Shown: piece by piece, positions 35,025 to 43,858 of the stretch
How positions within the stretch are numbered: position 1 is the first letter of the stretch
How the letters are laid out: every line of letters starts with the position of its first letter
Translations under genes and position numbers: made by a program
Notes under the pieces: model-generated
Seen by the model: only the letters and a program-made list of their open reading frames with translations
Database searches by the model: none
Told to the model about the DNA's origin: nothing
NCBI RefSeq assembly: GCF_001981305.1
Contig: NZ_MSCW01000001.1
Coordinates: forward strand, 619,303 to 683,302
DNA from: Marinobacter lutaoensis
GTDB lineage: Bacteria; Pseudomonadota; Gammaproteobacteria; Pseudomonadales; Oleiphilaceae
Direction: 5' to 3'
DNA length: 64,000 bases

Positions 35025-36860
35025 ATGGGTGCCTTGCCTTCCCTCCTGAGTCGACCCCGCGCTTGGTTGATATTTTGCCTGCTAGCGTTTTCTCCTGCCT
35101 CTTACGCGGCCGCGCCATTTCTTGCTTTTTCGGACCTCATTAGCGGGCCGTCAACCGGCCTTGGGGATGGCAAAGGTAGTGGGGTGATTGTCACGGTTTG
35201 GGGGCAAAGTCTCGGCGTTCAGGATGGCGGAAAAATCCTGTTTCAGGACAGTTCCGGGAAAATTTTCGAGCCAGTTGTCTATTACTGGAAGGCCGCGGAT
35301 GGAGCACTGCCAGGGGGGCCGGCTAACTTGTCTGAGTCGCATCAGATGCAGGAAGTTGCCTTTTCGATACCCGCCGCGACTTCAGGTCAGGGCCAGATTT
35401 ACGTTGAAGTGGCCGGGGAACGTTCCAACGCCCTTCCTTTTACGGTAAGAGAGGGGAGCATCTTTCATGTCCGGCTTGGGGGAAGTGATGGGGGCGATGG
35501 CTCTTGGGAGAGTCCATGGGCCACGGTCAGTCATGCTGTTGCAACGGCTCCTGCTGGTAGCACGATTTACGTTCAAGATGTGACGACTGGGTCTAAATCT
35601 TCGGCTACCGGTGTGTACTGGAATAATGCTAAGGCCTCTAGCACTCTGGGAGCCCAATTCGGGATCGTTGCTTATCCCGGGTTTCGTCCAGTGATCATGG
35701 GCCAACGCGGGTTTGAAGCATACAATGCGGAAGCGCCGGTTTTATCGAAGCTCGACATATATTCTTCTGACTACACGTCTGTTACTTCAGCGGGACAACC
35801 CTCCGGGTCCCGCATTGATTCCAAGGGAACTTGGGGAATTCGTGCAGCTAAAGATGGTCGGGCAGTGGCGAATCGGATTGGTGACATTCCGGGAATGTGT
35901 GCCAGCCGGTACCATGGCGCTATTGTTGGAAGTGATGGCACCCGAGTTTCAAATTTTAAAATTCTGGGCAATGAAATTTATGACTATGGTTGTGAGGGAT
36001 CATCTAAGCTGCATCACACCACTTACATGTCAATTCGTAGCGGTCCAGATGATGTTTTGGTGGACCCGTGGGAATTTGGCTACAACTACCTTCACGGAAA
36101 CAAGGCTAAGTTTGGGATTCACAACTTTGACCAGAACACTGGATGTGGCCGGACGACCGGGCCAGTCAAAATATACAGCAATGTGATCAAAGACCAAGGT
36201 GGCGCCGGAATCAGTGTCGGTGCCAGCGCCGACTGCATCTGGAGCATGGATTTTTATATAGAAAATAACATACTGATCAATGTTGGCTTGGCCGCAGCCT
36301 GGGATGGAGTAGATACGTACACTTCCGATGGATCTGAGCCTGGAGGAATTGCAATTAGGGACTCTGGGCTTAGCGGAACTATATATGTTCGTAACAATCT
36401 GATTTATAAGTGGACAACTGATGGTGATCAGAAAGGTGCAGATGGATGTCTCAGTTTTAATGGCAGTAGTGATTTGGTGACTGTTATTTTTGATAATAAC
36501 ATTTGCTATACCGAGCTTGATAAGCCTTTCTTTATGCTGGGGTATCAGGCTGATGCGAAGGCTGATAACGCATCCGGCTCACGCAATGTATGGTATTACA
36601 CAGGCGGGAATTCAGCTACACATGCCCGGGTTCCGAATTGGGACAGCCGTCCCATTACCGACGATCCCATGCTCAAACTCAGCGGTAGCCTTTTCGTTGC
36701 CAACTCGGACTCTCCATTGGTGGACCAGGGCACAAGTGTTGATCTGACCCGGGGTATATACGGTCGTCTTAGGGACTCGTCTCCGGATGTTGGGCCTATT
36801 GAAATCGTGGAAGGTATAATTGCGCCTCCCAAGCCCCCTCAGGTGATAGAGGTTCAGTAG
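35025..36860 (+). CDS. Secreted right-handed parallel beta-helix protein
   Basis: A 611-residue exported protein. The signal peptide (about residues 1-29, ending ASYA-A) is followed by an Ig/TIG-like domain (GVIVTVWGQSLGVQDGGKILF). From residue ~145 (FHVRLGGSDGGDGSWESPWATVSHAVATAPAGSTIYVQ) there are beta-helix coils rich in Asn/Gly ladders (NNILINVG, VRNNLIYKW, FDNNICYTE). The end, DSPLVDQGTSVDLTRGIYGRLRDSSPDVGPIE, resembles the tail of DUF1565/choice-of-anchor-Q proteins. Such proteins are often polysaccharide lyases or binders, but no catalytic residues could be identified. Its base composition is markedly AT-richer than the flanks. No sorting tail is visible. Confidence 0.75.
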   Translation: MGALPSLLSRPRAWLIFCLLAFSPASYAAAPFLAFSDLISGPSTGLGDGKGSGVIVTVWGQSLGVQDGGKILFQDSSGKIFEPVVYYWKAADGALPGGPANLSESHQMQEVAFSIPAATSGQGQIYVEVAGERSNALPFTVREGSIFHVRLGGSDGGDGSWESPWATVSHAVATAPAGSTIYVQDVTTGSKSSATGVYWNNAKASSTLGAQFGIVAYPGFRPVIMGQRGFEAYNAEAPVLSKLDIYSSDYTSVTSAGQPSGSRIDSKGTWGIRAAKDGRAVANRIGDIPGMCASRYHGAIVGSDGTRVSNFKILGNEIYDYGCEGSSKLHHTTYMSIRSGPDDVLVDPWEFGYNYLHGNKAKFGIHNFDQNTGCGRTTGPVKIYSNVIKDQGGAGISVGASADCIWSMDFYIENNILINVGLAAAWDGVDTYTSDGSEPGGIAIRDSGLSGTIYVRNNLIYKWTTDGDQKGADGCLSFNGSSDLVTVIFDNNICYTELDKPFFMLGYQADAKADNASGSRNVWYYTGGNSATHARVPNWDSRPITDDPMLKLSGSLFVANSDSPLVDQGTSVDLTRGIYGRLRDSSPDVGPIEIVEGIIAPPKPPQVIEVQ

Positions 36861-36874
36861 TGGTCTACGGAACC

Positions 36875-37810
36875 CTAACGTCTGGCCTTTGGACGCTGAT
36901 GAGCTCTCCACAGTGCAGCTGTTCGTCCACACAGATATGCTTGAAAGCAGGCTGCTGTTCGAACCGTTTGTAGTAGGGGGAGGTTTTGGAACTTTATGTG
37001 GGTCATGACCAGAGTGCCTCCCGCCCATACGCTCAAAAATACGGCGGGCAGCCAAAGTGTCTCTGAGATTATGGCTGAAATTGGTGTTAACAAAAGCAAG
37101 GTGGTGTTGGCAACGGCTACTTGAGCCGTACGGGAACTCAAAAACGCACCGAGTGACTCGACGTCACTGCGGCCATGCCATGCTTCGCGTTCAACAAAGT
37201 CATAAAGTCGTGATGGGAAACCATAGTGATACGCTTTGAGTTCGGGGCGAACCTGAATCTTTAATCCTTTTTTTTTCGCGCGTTGACAATACTCATAGTC
37301 CTCGCCTGTTCTTAAATTCTCGCAAAACCCTCCAATTTTTTCATGTAAGGATTTGGGGACAATCAGGTGTCCAGAATTGATGTAATTATGGCTTGATGTG
37401 GGCAGTAGAGAAAACCAATTTTTGATGATAAATGAACTTGAGTTAGGGGGAGGTAGGCACTTGCTGCCCGTAATAGAAGTAAAGAAGCTATCTTCTGAGC
37501 TTATGGATTTCAGGTTGGAAAGCCACTCTGGTGCCAGCGAAACATCACTATCAATGAAAACAAGAAGTTCTCCAGATGCTGAATTTGCGGCGAGGTTTCT
37601 TAATCGAGAAATAGTCGCCAAGGGGTCTGAAATAACGTGGCATCCTGCACGTTCTGCAAACTCGGGAGTACCATCTGTTGAACCATTGTCACTTAGAATG
37701 ACTTCATATTCTGTGTTATCCCCCATTGTTTTGTGAATGGCATCAAGTGTTCGAGGCAGGTGATTTATTTCATTGAGTGCGGGAATGATGAATGAAAGTT
37801 TCACTGTCAC
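36875..37810 (-). CDS. Glycosyltransferase family 2
   Basis: A 311-residue GT-A enzyme: LSFIIPALNEINHLPRTLDAI, ILSDNGSTDGTPEFAERAGC, LLVFIDSDVSLAPEWL (DxD). One or two hydrophobic segments near residues 230-275 suggest C-terminal membrane attachment. The start is GTG 37810, overlapping the acyltransferase stop (GTGA), so the pair is coupled. It is convergent with the beta-helix gene, leaving 14 bases between stops. Base composition is low in GC, like its neighbour. Confidence 0.85.
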   Translation of the reverse strand: MTVKLSFIIPALNEINHLPRTLDAIHKTMGDNTEYEVILSDNGSTDGTPEFAERAGCHVISDPLATISRLRNLAANSASGELLVFIDSDVSLAPEWLSNLKSISSEDSFFTSITGSKCLPPPNSSSFIIKNWFSLLPTSSHNYINSGHLIVPKSLHEKIGGFCENLRTGEDYEYCQRAKKKGLKIQVRPELKAYHYGFPSRLYDFVEREAWHGRSDVESLGAFLSSRTAQVAVANTTLLLLTPISAIISETLWLPAVFLSVWAGGTLVMTHIKFQNLPLLQTVRTAACFQAYLCGRTAALWRAHQRPKARR

Positions 37811-38406
37811 TTCGCCTGCGTTGCTGAAGAGCGGGAGCCCACCACCCGGGCGGGATTACCGGCGACAATGGCTGATGTTGCCGTAGGTTGAATGACGATA
37901 CTCCCTGCTGCGACGATGCTATGAGCACCTATCTCCGCCATGACCAGTGCTTGATTTCCCAACCAGCAATCGGTTCCGACCTGAATTTTTTCAAACTGAC
38001 CGCCTTGTTCCTGGATTGGTCGGCTAGGGTCTTCGAACTCGTGCTGATGTTTTCCGCTGAGGATGTGAACGCCGCTGCCAATCAGGGTATTGGCACCGAT
38101 GTGGCATTTACCAATATTGCACTGGGGACCGATATAGACACCTTGTTCTATCGTAGTGTCCCGATGGGAAAGTATTGTCAAAAAGCCGATGGATATGTCC
38201 TGGCTGGTGCCGGGACATGCGAGCCGATAAAAGGCTGCCCGGAGGTACTTCCCGGTTTTTCCCGGTAACAGACTGAGCACTTGGGAAAATGACTGGAAGG
38301 TTGAATCGGGATTGAATATCCAGCCAAATACTTGATATAGGGCGAACAGCGGCGTGACCACCAGAAGAGCGAAAATCTGAAAACAGCGTTTGAGTTGAGC
38401 TTTCAT
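37807..38406 (-). CDS. Hexapeptide-repeat (left-handed beta-helix) acyltransferase
   Basis: A 199-residue LbH acyltransferase of the WcaF/LpxA-like group. One N-terminal hydrophobic segment (FQIFALLVVTPLFALYQVFGWIF) is followed by hexapeptide repeats (IGPQCNIGKCHIGANTLIGSGVHIL; VGTDCWLGNQALVMAEIGAHSIVAAGSIV; SAIVAGNPARVVG). The catalytic His is probably in GKHQHEF. It should O-acetylate a sugar of the polymer or a lipid-linked precursor. It starts 6 bases after the upstream stop and is coupled to the GT2 gene. Confidence 0.85.
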   Translation of the reverse strand: MKAQLKRCFQIFALLVVTPLFALYQVFGWIFNPDSTFQSFSQVLSLLPGKTGKYLRAAFYRLACPGTSQDISIGFLTILSHRDTTIEQGVYIGPQCNIGKCHIGANTLIGSGVHILSGKHQHEFEDPSRPIQEQGGQFEKIQVGTDCWLGNQALVMAEIGAHSIVAAGSIVIQPTATSAIVAGNPARVVGSRSSATQAK

Positions 38407-38412
38407 TGGAAG

Positions 38413-41022
38413 TTAGCGTTCCTGTCTACAGCTTAGCCACTGGCGTTCCCGGGATAACCGGAATGTTAACAGACTGAGGGCTAGTCGAATTCCAATCTGG
38501 ATCAGAACTTTCGCTATACCGTGAATCGTCGCTGGAGGGCTCGGGGGCAGAGCATGTCCAGGGGGCAACCGGGTGGCTTCCGGTGGTATCGGATGTTCAT
38601 ATTCATGGGGACCGTAGTTTTGCAGCAGAATAACCTGGGTGCGGGTAAACATCCGCTCCGGTGATTCGCGAAGTGTCGTTACCACGTAGTCAAGCCAGTG
38701 ATCGCCGCGCTCCCGGTATAAATCGCGGTGTCGAGGATCGAATGCGGCGGCTTGAAACATCAGCATGGCTTTGCGGATATCCTGCGCTACCCAAGTATGA
38801 TTGGGGTATTCCAGAGTATCTGCTTTTTCCAGGAAAGGGTGTTCATGCTGCGCCATCCACTGCCAGTATCGGTGCAATGCTGTCAGGGTGTATTGATAGC
38901 AAGGGTCTCTGGTCTCTTGCCTTTCCACCTTTACCCATAGGTAACGGGTTAGGCTGGCAAGGAGAATGAGATAGGACCAGCCGGTCTCCGCGTCCAGAAG
39001 GTGGCGCTGCTCTATGCTGTCTTCGGGGCTTATGGTGGCTTGTATCACGCGTTCCGCCTGCGCGAGCCAATCCGCCTCGGGTTCTACAAGCGAAGCATCC
39101 AACAGCGTATTGAGGTAGTTGCCGGTGCCCCGCGTAAAGGGGTATTGGTGCACACCGGAGCTGTCTTTACGGAGCAACCGACGGAGCCGGGGCAGATCCT
39201 GCTTCTTGATCTTCAACAGCTGCTCCAGCAGCCCACCGGTGCCTTCGTGATTGTTGCGGATCCAGTGGGCCAGCTCCAGAACCGCGGCACGGGAGTCTGG
39301 AGATCCGGTCAGCCAGTGGTGGTAGAGCAGGCCCGTGGTGTAGCAGTGTTCCGCCGCCGGGCCACCGCCGGTCTGCCCCGGGATGGAGCTGGTGCTGTTG
39401 TGCCGTGAATAGGTGCGGTGGGTGGCGGTGTGGGCGTCCAGATAGTGGTCAGTGTGCCAGAACAGGCCGCCATTGTATTCTGCCCGGTCCTCCTCGGTGT
39501 GGTAGATGTCGATGTCGGCCACGTGACGGGCGAGATCGTCCATCAGTTCGTGCCAGCGGACATCCCCGGTCAGGGCAAACTGGCGAGCGAAGCCGTAGAT
39601 GGCGTCGTACTGGTTGTTGTAGTGCGACAGGTACAGGGGGTCGCCCGGTGCCTGGTAGAGGGTTTCGTGGTCGGCGTAGAGGTCGCCAAAATTGCGCCAG
39701 CCGTATTCGTCGATGACTTCGCGCTTCTTAAAAAAACTGCTTTTGGAGGCGATGCCCAGATCGATCAGCCGCTCCAGCGCTCCGGCCGGACGCTGGCCGG
39801 AAAACCAGGGAAAGGCTCCGGTTTCGGCGTAGTGATCGGCGGGAACCCGCAACGGGGTGGGGGTGTGGACGTGGTTCAGGGCGTCAGGGGTGTTGCCGTA
39901 TTGGAACCAGGCGGTCTGGGTTTTGCGTTCACCGCCCTGAAGCTCGTAGGGCGAGGCGCACTCCCGGGGGAAGAAACCCACCTCCAGGGTGTTGCCAAGG
40001 CACCCCAGGCTAGAAGGAAAGTTCTGCCAGAAATGCGCCAGGGTAGCCCGCACCGAGGCGGTGGCTCCGGTGATGGCGGCCACCGGGGTGGCCCGCAGGG
40101 ACTGTTGCAGCACCTGGCCATCCAGGGTGACCCGATACCCCTGGAACCGGGGAATCACCTGCCCGTCGGCGTCCTGATGGTTGCTGCTGTTCCAGCGGTG
40201 GCCGCCGCTGGAATCCTGGTAGATTTCCAGGGAGGCCCGGGCATCCGCCTCGAAGGGGGTAAGATCGCTTGCGGGTCGGAGCGAAGCCGTTTGGCCGGTG
40301 GGGTGGGTCACCCGGATCGTCAGTGCCTTGAAATACACGGATCCCGGGTCGCCGAGGTCCCACAGTCCGCCCGGGTGGCTGGCTCTCCGGGGGTTGTGGA
40401 TGCCCAGCTCGCACCGGACCTGCCGGTTGTTCCGGAAGGCCGTCAGCCGTACCCGCAGGATCGCCACCACCCGGCCCTCGGCATTCTTGACCGGGGCGCT
40501 GCCCTGCAGAGTCCCGAAGAGCGGCCCCGATTCCGGGCAGCTCCAGTCCTGGGGGGGCTCGATCCGGCGGGGCTGGCCGGTGGCATCCTCGAATTGGACC
40601 TGATGGGATAGCCAGTCGTCGAGCCCGACCCGAACCCGCCATCCCAGGGTGTCGGGCAGTGGTTGCAGCTGGAAGTCGTTCCATTCAATGGCAGGGACGT
40701 CGGCGGGCACCTCCTGTTCCCGGGGCGATCCGGGCACCGGCTTCGGGGTCGCTTCCGGCTCGGTTTCCAGAATCAGGGTGCGTTGCTGGCGGGGCCCGAG
40801 ATCGGCGTGGAATCCCAGCCGCAGCCAGCGCACGCTGGAGTCTTTCCAGTGGCCAAGAACCTTGGTCTGAAGCGGAATGACTTCCCCGCTTTCCGGGTCC
40901 CTCAGGCGGACGGCCGTGCTCGGCGACAGTTGGCCCCGGGCGAAAGGAACGCCCCCCAGAATGGGCTCGCCGATGCGCTCCATGCCATGGTCTTCCGCGA
41001 GCTGAATCCTGCACAGTTCCAT
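38413..41022 (-). CDS. Large protein with N-terminal RIFT-barrel region, PcRGLX/YetA (PL26)-like
   Basis: An 869-residue protein. The N-terminal part (RIGEPILGGVPFARGQLSPSTAVRLRD, KVLGHWKDSSVRWLRLGFHADL) resembles the RIFT-barrel domain of exo-rhamnogalacturonan-lyase/YetA-like proteins. A middle and C-terminal helical (alpha/alpha toroid-like) region from about residue 440 contains YYNNQYDAIYGFARQ-like repeats and many His/Tyr/Trp residues. No signal peptide is present, but a hydrophobic stretch near residues 830-850 could bind the membrane. Members of this family cleave polysaccharides; here it might be a maturation or quality-control lyase (inference). It starts 3 bases after the pyruvyltransferase stop. 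Confidence 0.65.
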   Translation of the reverse strand: MELCRIQLAEDHGMERIGEPILGGVPFARGQLSPSTAVRLRDPESGEVIPLQTKVLGHWKDSSVRWLRLGFHADLGPRQQRTLILETEPEATPKPVPGSPREQEVPADVPAIEWNDFQLQPLPDTLGWRVRVGLDDWLSHQVQFEDATGQPRRIEPPQDWSCPESGPLFGTLQGSAPVKNAEGRVVAILRVRLTAFRNNRQVRCELGIHNPRRASHPGGLWDLGDPGSVYFKALTIRVTHPTGQTASLRPASDLTPFEADARASLEIYQDSSGGHRWNSSNHQDADGQVIPRFQGYRVTLDGQVLQQSLRATPVAAITGATASVRATLAHFWQNFPSSLGCLGNTLEVGFFPRECASPYELQGGERKTQTAWFQYGNTPDALNHVHTPTPLRVPADHYAETGAFPWFSGQRPAGALERLIDLGIASKSSFFKKREVIDEYGWRNFGDLYADHETLYQAPGDPLYLSHYNNQYDAIYGFARQFALTGDVRWHELMDDLARHVADIDIYHTEEDRAEYNGGLFWHTDHYLDAHTATHRTYSRHNSTSSIPGQTGGGPAAEHCYTTGLLYHHWLTGSPDSRAAVLELAHWIRNNHEGTGGLLEQLLKIKKQDLPRLRRLLRKDSSGVHQYPFTRGTGNYLNTLLDASLVEPEADWLAQAERVIQATISPEDSIEQRHLLDAETGWSYLILLASLTRYLWVKVERQETRDPCYQYTLTALHRYWQWMAQHEHPFLEKADTLEYPNHTWVAQDIRKAMLMFQAAAFDPRHRDLYRERGDHWLDYVVTTLRESPERMFTRTQVILLQNYGPHEYEHPIPPEATRLPPGHALPPSPPATIHGIAKVLIQIGIRLALSLLTFRLSRERQWLSCRQER

Positions 41023-41025
41023 GGG

Positions 41026-42372
41026 TCAGTGTGCCTCTCCCCCGGTGGCGAGCTGGACGATGGCCTGGTACTGCTCGGCCAGGGCGTCCCGGTAACGGGC
41101 CATTTCCCCGTCCAGTTGTATGTCGCCCTGCCGGACCCGCCGGGCGAGATCCCGGTACTTGGCGATCAGCGTGGGGGCGTCGAAATCGTCGATGGCGACC
41201 TGATAGTCACCCAACCCGACATCGTTGAGCAGTTCGGCGGCCTTGCGGTAATAGCAGATTCCCAGAACCGGCACGCCAAGCTGCAGGGGCAGCACGGTGG
41301 CGTGGAATCGGGTGGCGACGACCAGGTCGGCGGCACCGAGGTGCTGCATCAGTTCGTTGACCGAGCGGTTGCGCTGGATCGAGAGGTGACCGGTGGCGAC
41401 GGCGTCCTCGGCACCGAGTTGCGACAGGATATCGTCGATGACGTTTTCGTCCTTGCGTTGAGTGCTGAACAGGGTCAGCCGGGCGCCGTCGGACAGCACT
41501 TCCCGGCAGAGATCCGTTACCTTGGCCACGTAAGCCTGGTATCGGTCTTCGTCGCCCTCATGCCAGTACCGGCTGTCGTAGACCGGCATCGGGTTGAGGG
41601 CCACGCTCAGGGGCCTGTCTGGCTTGGCGATGCGGGTACCGGCACCGTCGTAACCGAGGCTGTGGGCGAGGTCCGGGTAGACCCGGCCAGCCTGGTGGGT
41701 GCGGCTGCGCACCAAGTCCAGGGACCCCTGGTCCCGGAAGGAGACGAAATCGGCCCGGCGCAGCGTGTGTTTAAGCATGAAAAAGCTCAGGGGGTGGCTG
41801 AGGGGGCCGGCGCCGACGCTGATGAACGCGACCCGGGTGCCGTTCTTCTTGGCCAGCAGCGTCCATTTCAGCAGGGTATAGGGGAAGCCCCAGGGGCCAC
41901 CGAAGTTGTCGAGGAACTGGTTGGAGCCGGTCACCAGCAGCAGGTCCATGCCCCGCAGGTAATCTCGGGCCTGCGCGAGGAAACGGTATTCGCTGGCTAG
42001 GGTGTCCTTGAAGTCCAGCGCCCGAGCGGCGGCTTTCAGCCCGTGGCCGAGAATCGGGACGGCCTTCAGGCGCGCTTTCCAGGCGCGGGGAGCGGAGGCG
42101 GCGGACGGCGACGGCGCGCCGGACGGGGAAGGGGGTGAGGCGGACACGGGCCTGGGGGTGAAGAAATCCGGCCGGTAGCGGATCGGGAAGGCGTCCACCT
42201 CGTGGCGACTCCGGCTGTCCTCCGGGTCCAGGGACAGGCATACGATGTCGGCGTCGGGCAGTCGCTGCCGTAGGTTACGGATGACGGCCTCGATGATGGA
42301 TTCGTCACCCAGGTTCTGGTTGCCGTAGTGTCCGAACACGCCGATTCGCACCCGCTTGGTGGCTGCTTGCAT
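41026..42372 (-). CDS. Polysaccharide pyruvyl transferase family protein
   Basis: A 448-residue protein of the polysaccharide pyruvyltransferase (CsaB/GumL-like) family: RVRIGVFGHYGNQNLGDESIIEAVIRNL at the N-terminus, LLVTGSNQFLDNFGGPWGFPY, and the C-terminal half with LSVALNPMPVYDSR and ATRFHATVLPLQLGVPVLGICYYRKAAELL. It may add a pyruvate ketal to a sugar residue, giving negative charge. A Ser/Pro/Ala-rich insertion lies near residues 72-95. I use ATG 42372, 8 bases after GGGGGGAG; an in-frame GTG at 42381 is too close to that site. Confidence 0.85.
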   Translation of the reverse strand: MQAATKRVRIGVFGHYGNQNLGDESIIEAVIRNLRQRLPDADIVCLSLDPEDSRSRHEVDAFPIRYRPDFFTPRPVSASPPSPSGAPSPSAASAPRAWKARLKAVPILGHGLKAAARALDFKDTLASEYRFLAQARDYLRGMDLLLVTGSNQFLDNFGGPWGFPYTLLKWTLLAKKNGTRVAFISVGAGPLSHPLSFFMLKHTLRRADFVSFRDQGSLDLVRSRTHQAGRVYPDLAHSLGYDGAGTRIAKPDRPLSVALNPMPVYDSRYWHEGDEDRYQAYVAKVTDLCREVLSDGARLTLFSTQRKDENVIDDILSQLGAEDAVATGHLSIQRNRSVNELMQHLGAADLVVATRFHATVLPLQLGVPVLGICYYRKAAELLNDVGLGDYQVAIDDFDAPTLIAKYRDLARRVRQGDIQLDGEMARYRDALAEQYQAIVQLATGGEAH

Positions 42373-42390
42373 CGTTGTCACTCCCCCCTG

Positions 42391-43053
42391 CTACCGAAGT
42401 TCCAGGCGGAGCTTGCGGCAGTAGAACGCCTCGGCAATGGTACTTTCCGCGTTGCATTCCATGCCCCGGATGCGCATCAGGCTCCAGAACAGGTCTTCGC
42501 TGAACCAAGCCTTGCTGGCCTGGGACGCGTAGGCCTGGTGCAGCTTGTGGATCTTGTCCATGCCCGTTTCCCGAGACAGGGGCACGAAAACAGCGGGCTG
42601 GCCCAGGTCTCCGTCCCATTTCGGAATTTCGTACTCCAGAATCAGGTGGTTGCGATAGGTGTTCCAGGTCAGCTCGTTGATCAGCCGGTGGTCCTGGTGC
42701 AGGTCGTGACGGTAGTGGGTGAAGATCAGGTCGGGGGCGGCGGTTTCCCGCCGGATTTCTTCGAAGGTCTCCTTGACCCTGGCCTGCTCGGTGGGCAGGA
42801 AACCGTCCCGGAATTCGTGAATGCGCAGCTCGATGGACGCGGCCTGCTCGGAAAACAGGTCTGCGCTGGCCATGGCTTCGTCGCGGCGGGCCTCGTTCGA
42901 GGCGAACACGATCCAGGTGAGGTGCACCGCGCGGTGTCCGGACAGCAGGGTGAGCAGGGTGCCGCCGCAGCCGATCTCGATGTCGTCGCAGTGGGCACCG
43001 AGGCACAAGACATTCAGGGGGCCCTGATCCGGCCCAAGCAGTGCGTGCAGCAT
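42391..43053 (-). CDS. PIG-L family N-deacetylase
   Basis: A 220-residue LmbE/PIG-L-like zinc deacetylase: NVLCLGAHCDDIEIGCGGTLL supplies the HxDD-type metal site (AHCDD), and FTHYRHDLHQDHRLINEL the distal His pair. It likely deacetylates an N-acetyl sugar intermediate in the cytoplasm. Start ATG 43053 with GGAAGGG about 8 bases upstream; a longer frame to 43089 overlaps the upstream gene end. It sits 2 bases after the nucleotidyltransferase stop in a tight minus-strand operon. Confidence 0.88.
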   Translation of the reverse strand: MLHALLGPDQGPLNVLCLGAHCDDIEIGCGGTLLTLLSGHRAVHLTWIVFASNEARRDEAMASADLFSEQAASIELRIHEFRDGFLPTEQARVKETFEEIRRETAAPDLIFTHYRHDLHQDHRLINELTWNTYRNHLILEYEIPKWDGDLGQPAVFVPLSRETGMDKIHKLHQAYASQASKAWFSEDLFWSLMRIRGMECNAESTIAEAFYCRKLRLELR

Positions 43054-43055
43054 GT

Positions 43056-43841
43056 TCAGAGCCCTTCCCGCCAGACCTGCCAGGGGCACTCGCCGGAGGC
43101 ATGGAGTTCATCGAAGGCTTGTTTGTCCTTGAAGGTGTCCATGCACTTCCAGAAACCGTCATAGCGGTAGGCCATGAGCTGGTTGTCGGCGATCAGGCGC
43201 TCAAACGGTTCATGCACCAGTTCCTCGCCGTCCCGGATGTAGTCGAAGATTTTCTTCTTGAAGATGAAGAAGCCGCCGTTGACGGTGAGGCCGGTGTTGG
43301 TGGTGTCCTGGATGCTGTGCACGCTGCCGTCGTCGTTCAGGCGAACGTAGTGGAACGACTGCTGGGGCTGAACGCACAGGAAGCAGGCGGTCTTGTCGGA
43401 TTCCTGGAAGAATTTCAGCATGTCGTCCAGGGGCACATCGGAGAGACCATCGGCGTAGTTGGCCATGAACATGTCGTCGGGGCCCAGACTGTCGAGGTAC
43501 TTCTCGACCGCCTTCAGGCGCATGCCGATGTTGGATTTCAGGCCGGTGTCGGCGAACGTGATCTTCCAGTCATGGATGTCGGTCTTGGTCAGGTGGGCCT
43601 GGCCGGCTTCCAGCACGAAGTCGTTGGTCAGGCACTCGTCGTAGTTGAGGAAATAGTCCTTGATGACGTGGGCGTGGTGGCCCAGGCACAGGATGAAGTC
43701 CTTGTGGCCATGATGGGCATAGAACTTCATCAGGTTCCAGACGATTGGCCGATGGCCGATGGGGACCATGGGCTTGGGAATGTTGTCTGAAAACTCCCGG
43801 AGGCGCATCCCCAGCCCACCGCAGAACAGAACGACTTTCAT
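43056..43841 (-). CDS. Sugar-1-phosphate nucleotidyltransferase, RfbF (glucose-1-phosphate cytidylyltransferase)-like
   Basis: A 261-residue nucleotidyltransferase. MKVVLFCGGLGMRLREFSDNIPKPMVPIGHRPIVW is the activation motif with the PKP lysine. MKFYAHHGHKDFILCLGHHAHVIKDYFLNYDECLTNDFVLEAG closely resembles RfbF, so CTP and glucose-1-phosphate are the likely substrates, although the sugar is not certain. Start ATG 43841 is 7 bases after GGAGAGGAG; a start at 43862 lies before this site. With the adjoining epimerase, RfbC-like enzyme and oxidoreductase it probably makes an activated deoxy or modified sugar. Confidence 0.85.
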   Translation of the reverse strand: MKVVLFCGGLGMRLREFSDNIPKPMVPIGHRPIVWNLMKFYAHHGHKDFILCLGHHAHVIKDYFLNYDECLTNDFVLEAGQAHLTKTDIHDWKITFADTGLKSNIGMRLKAVEKYLDSLGPDDMFMANYADGLSDVPLDDMLKFFQESDKTACFLCVQPQQSFHYVRLNDDGSVHSIQDTTNTGLTVNGGFFIFKKKIFDYIRDGEELVHEPFERLIADNQLMAYRYDGFWKCMDTFKDKQAFDELHASGECPWQVWREGL

Positions 43842-43858
43842 CTTGGCGCTCCTCTCCT

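Noticed and set aside
39418..40611. 397-codon + strand frame over the YetA-like gene
   Set aside because: Gly/Val-rich antisense shadow of the minus-strand gene.
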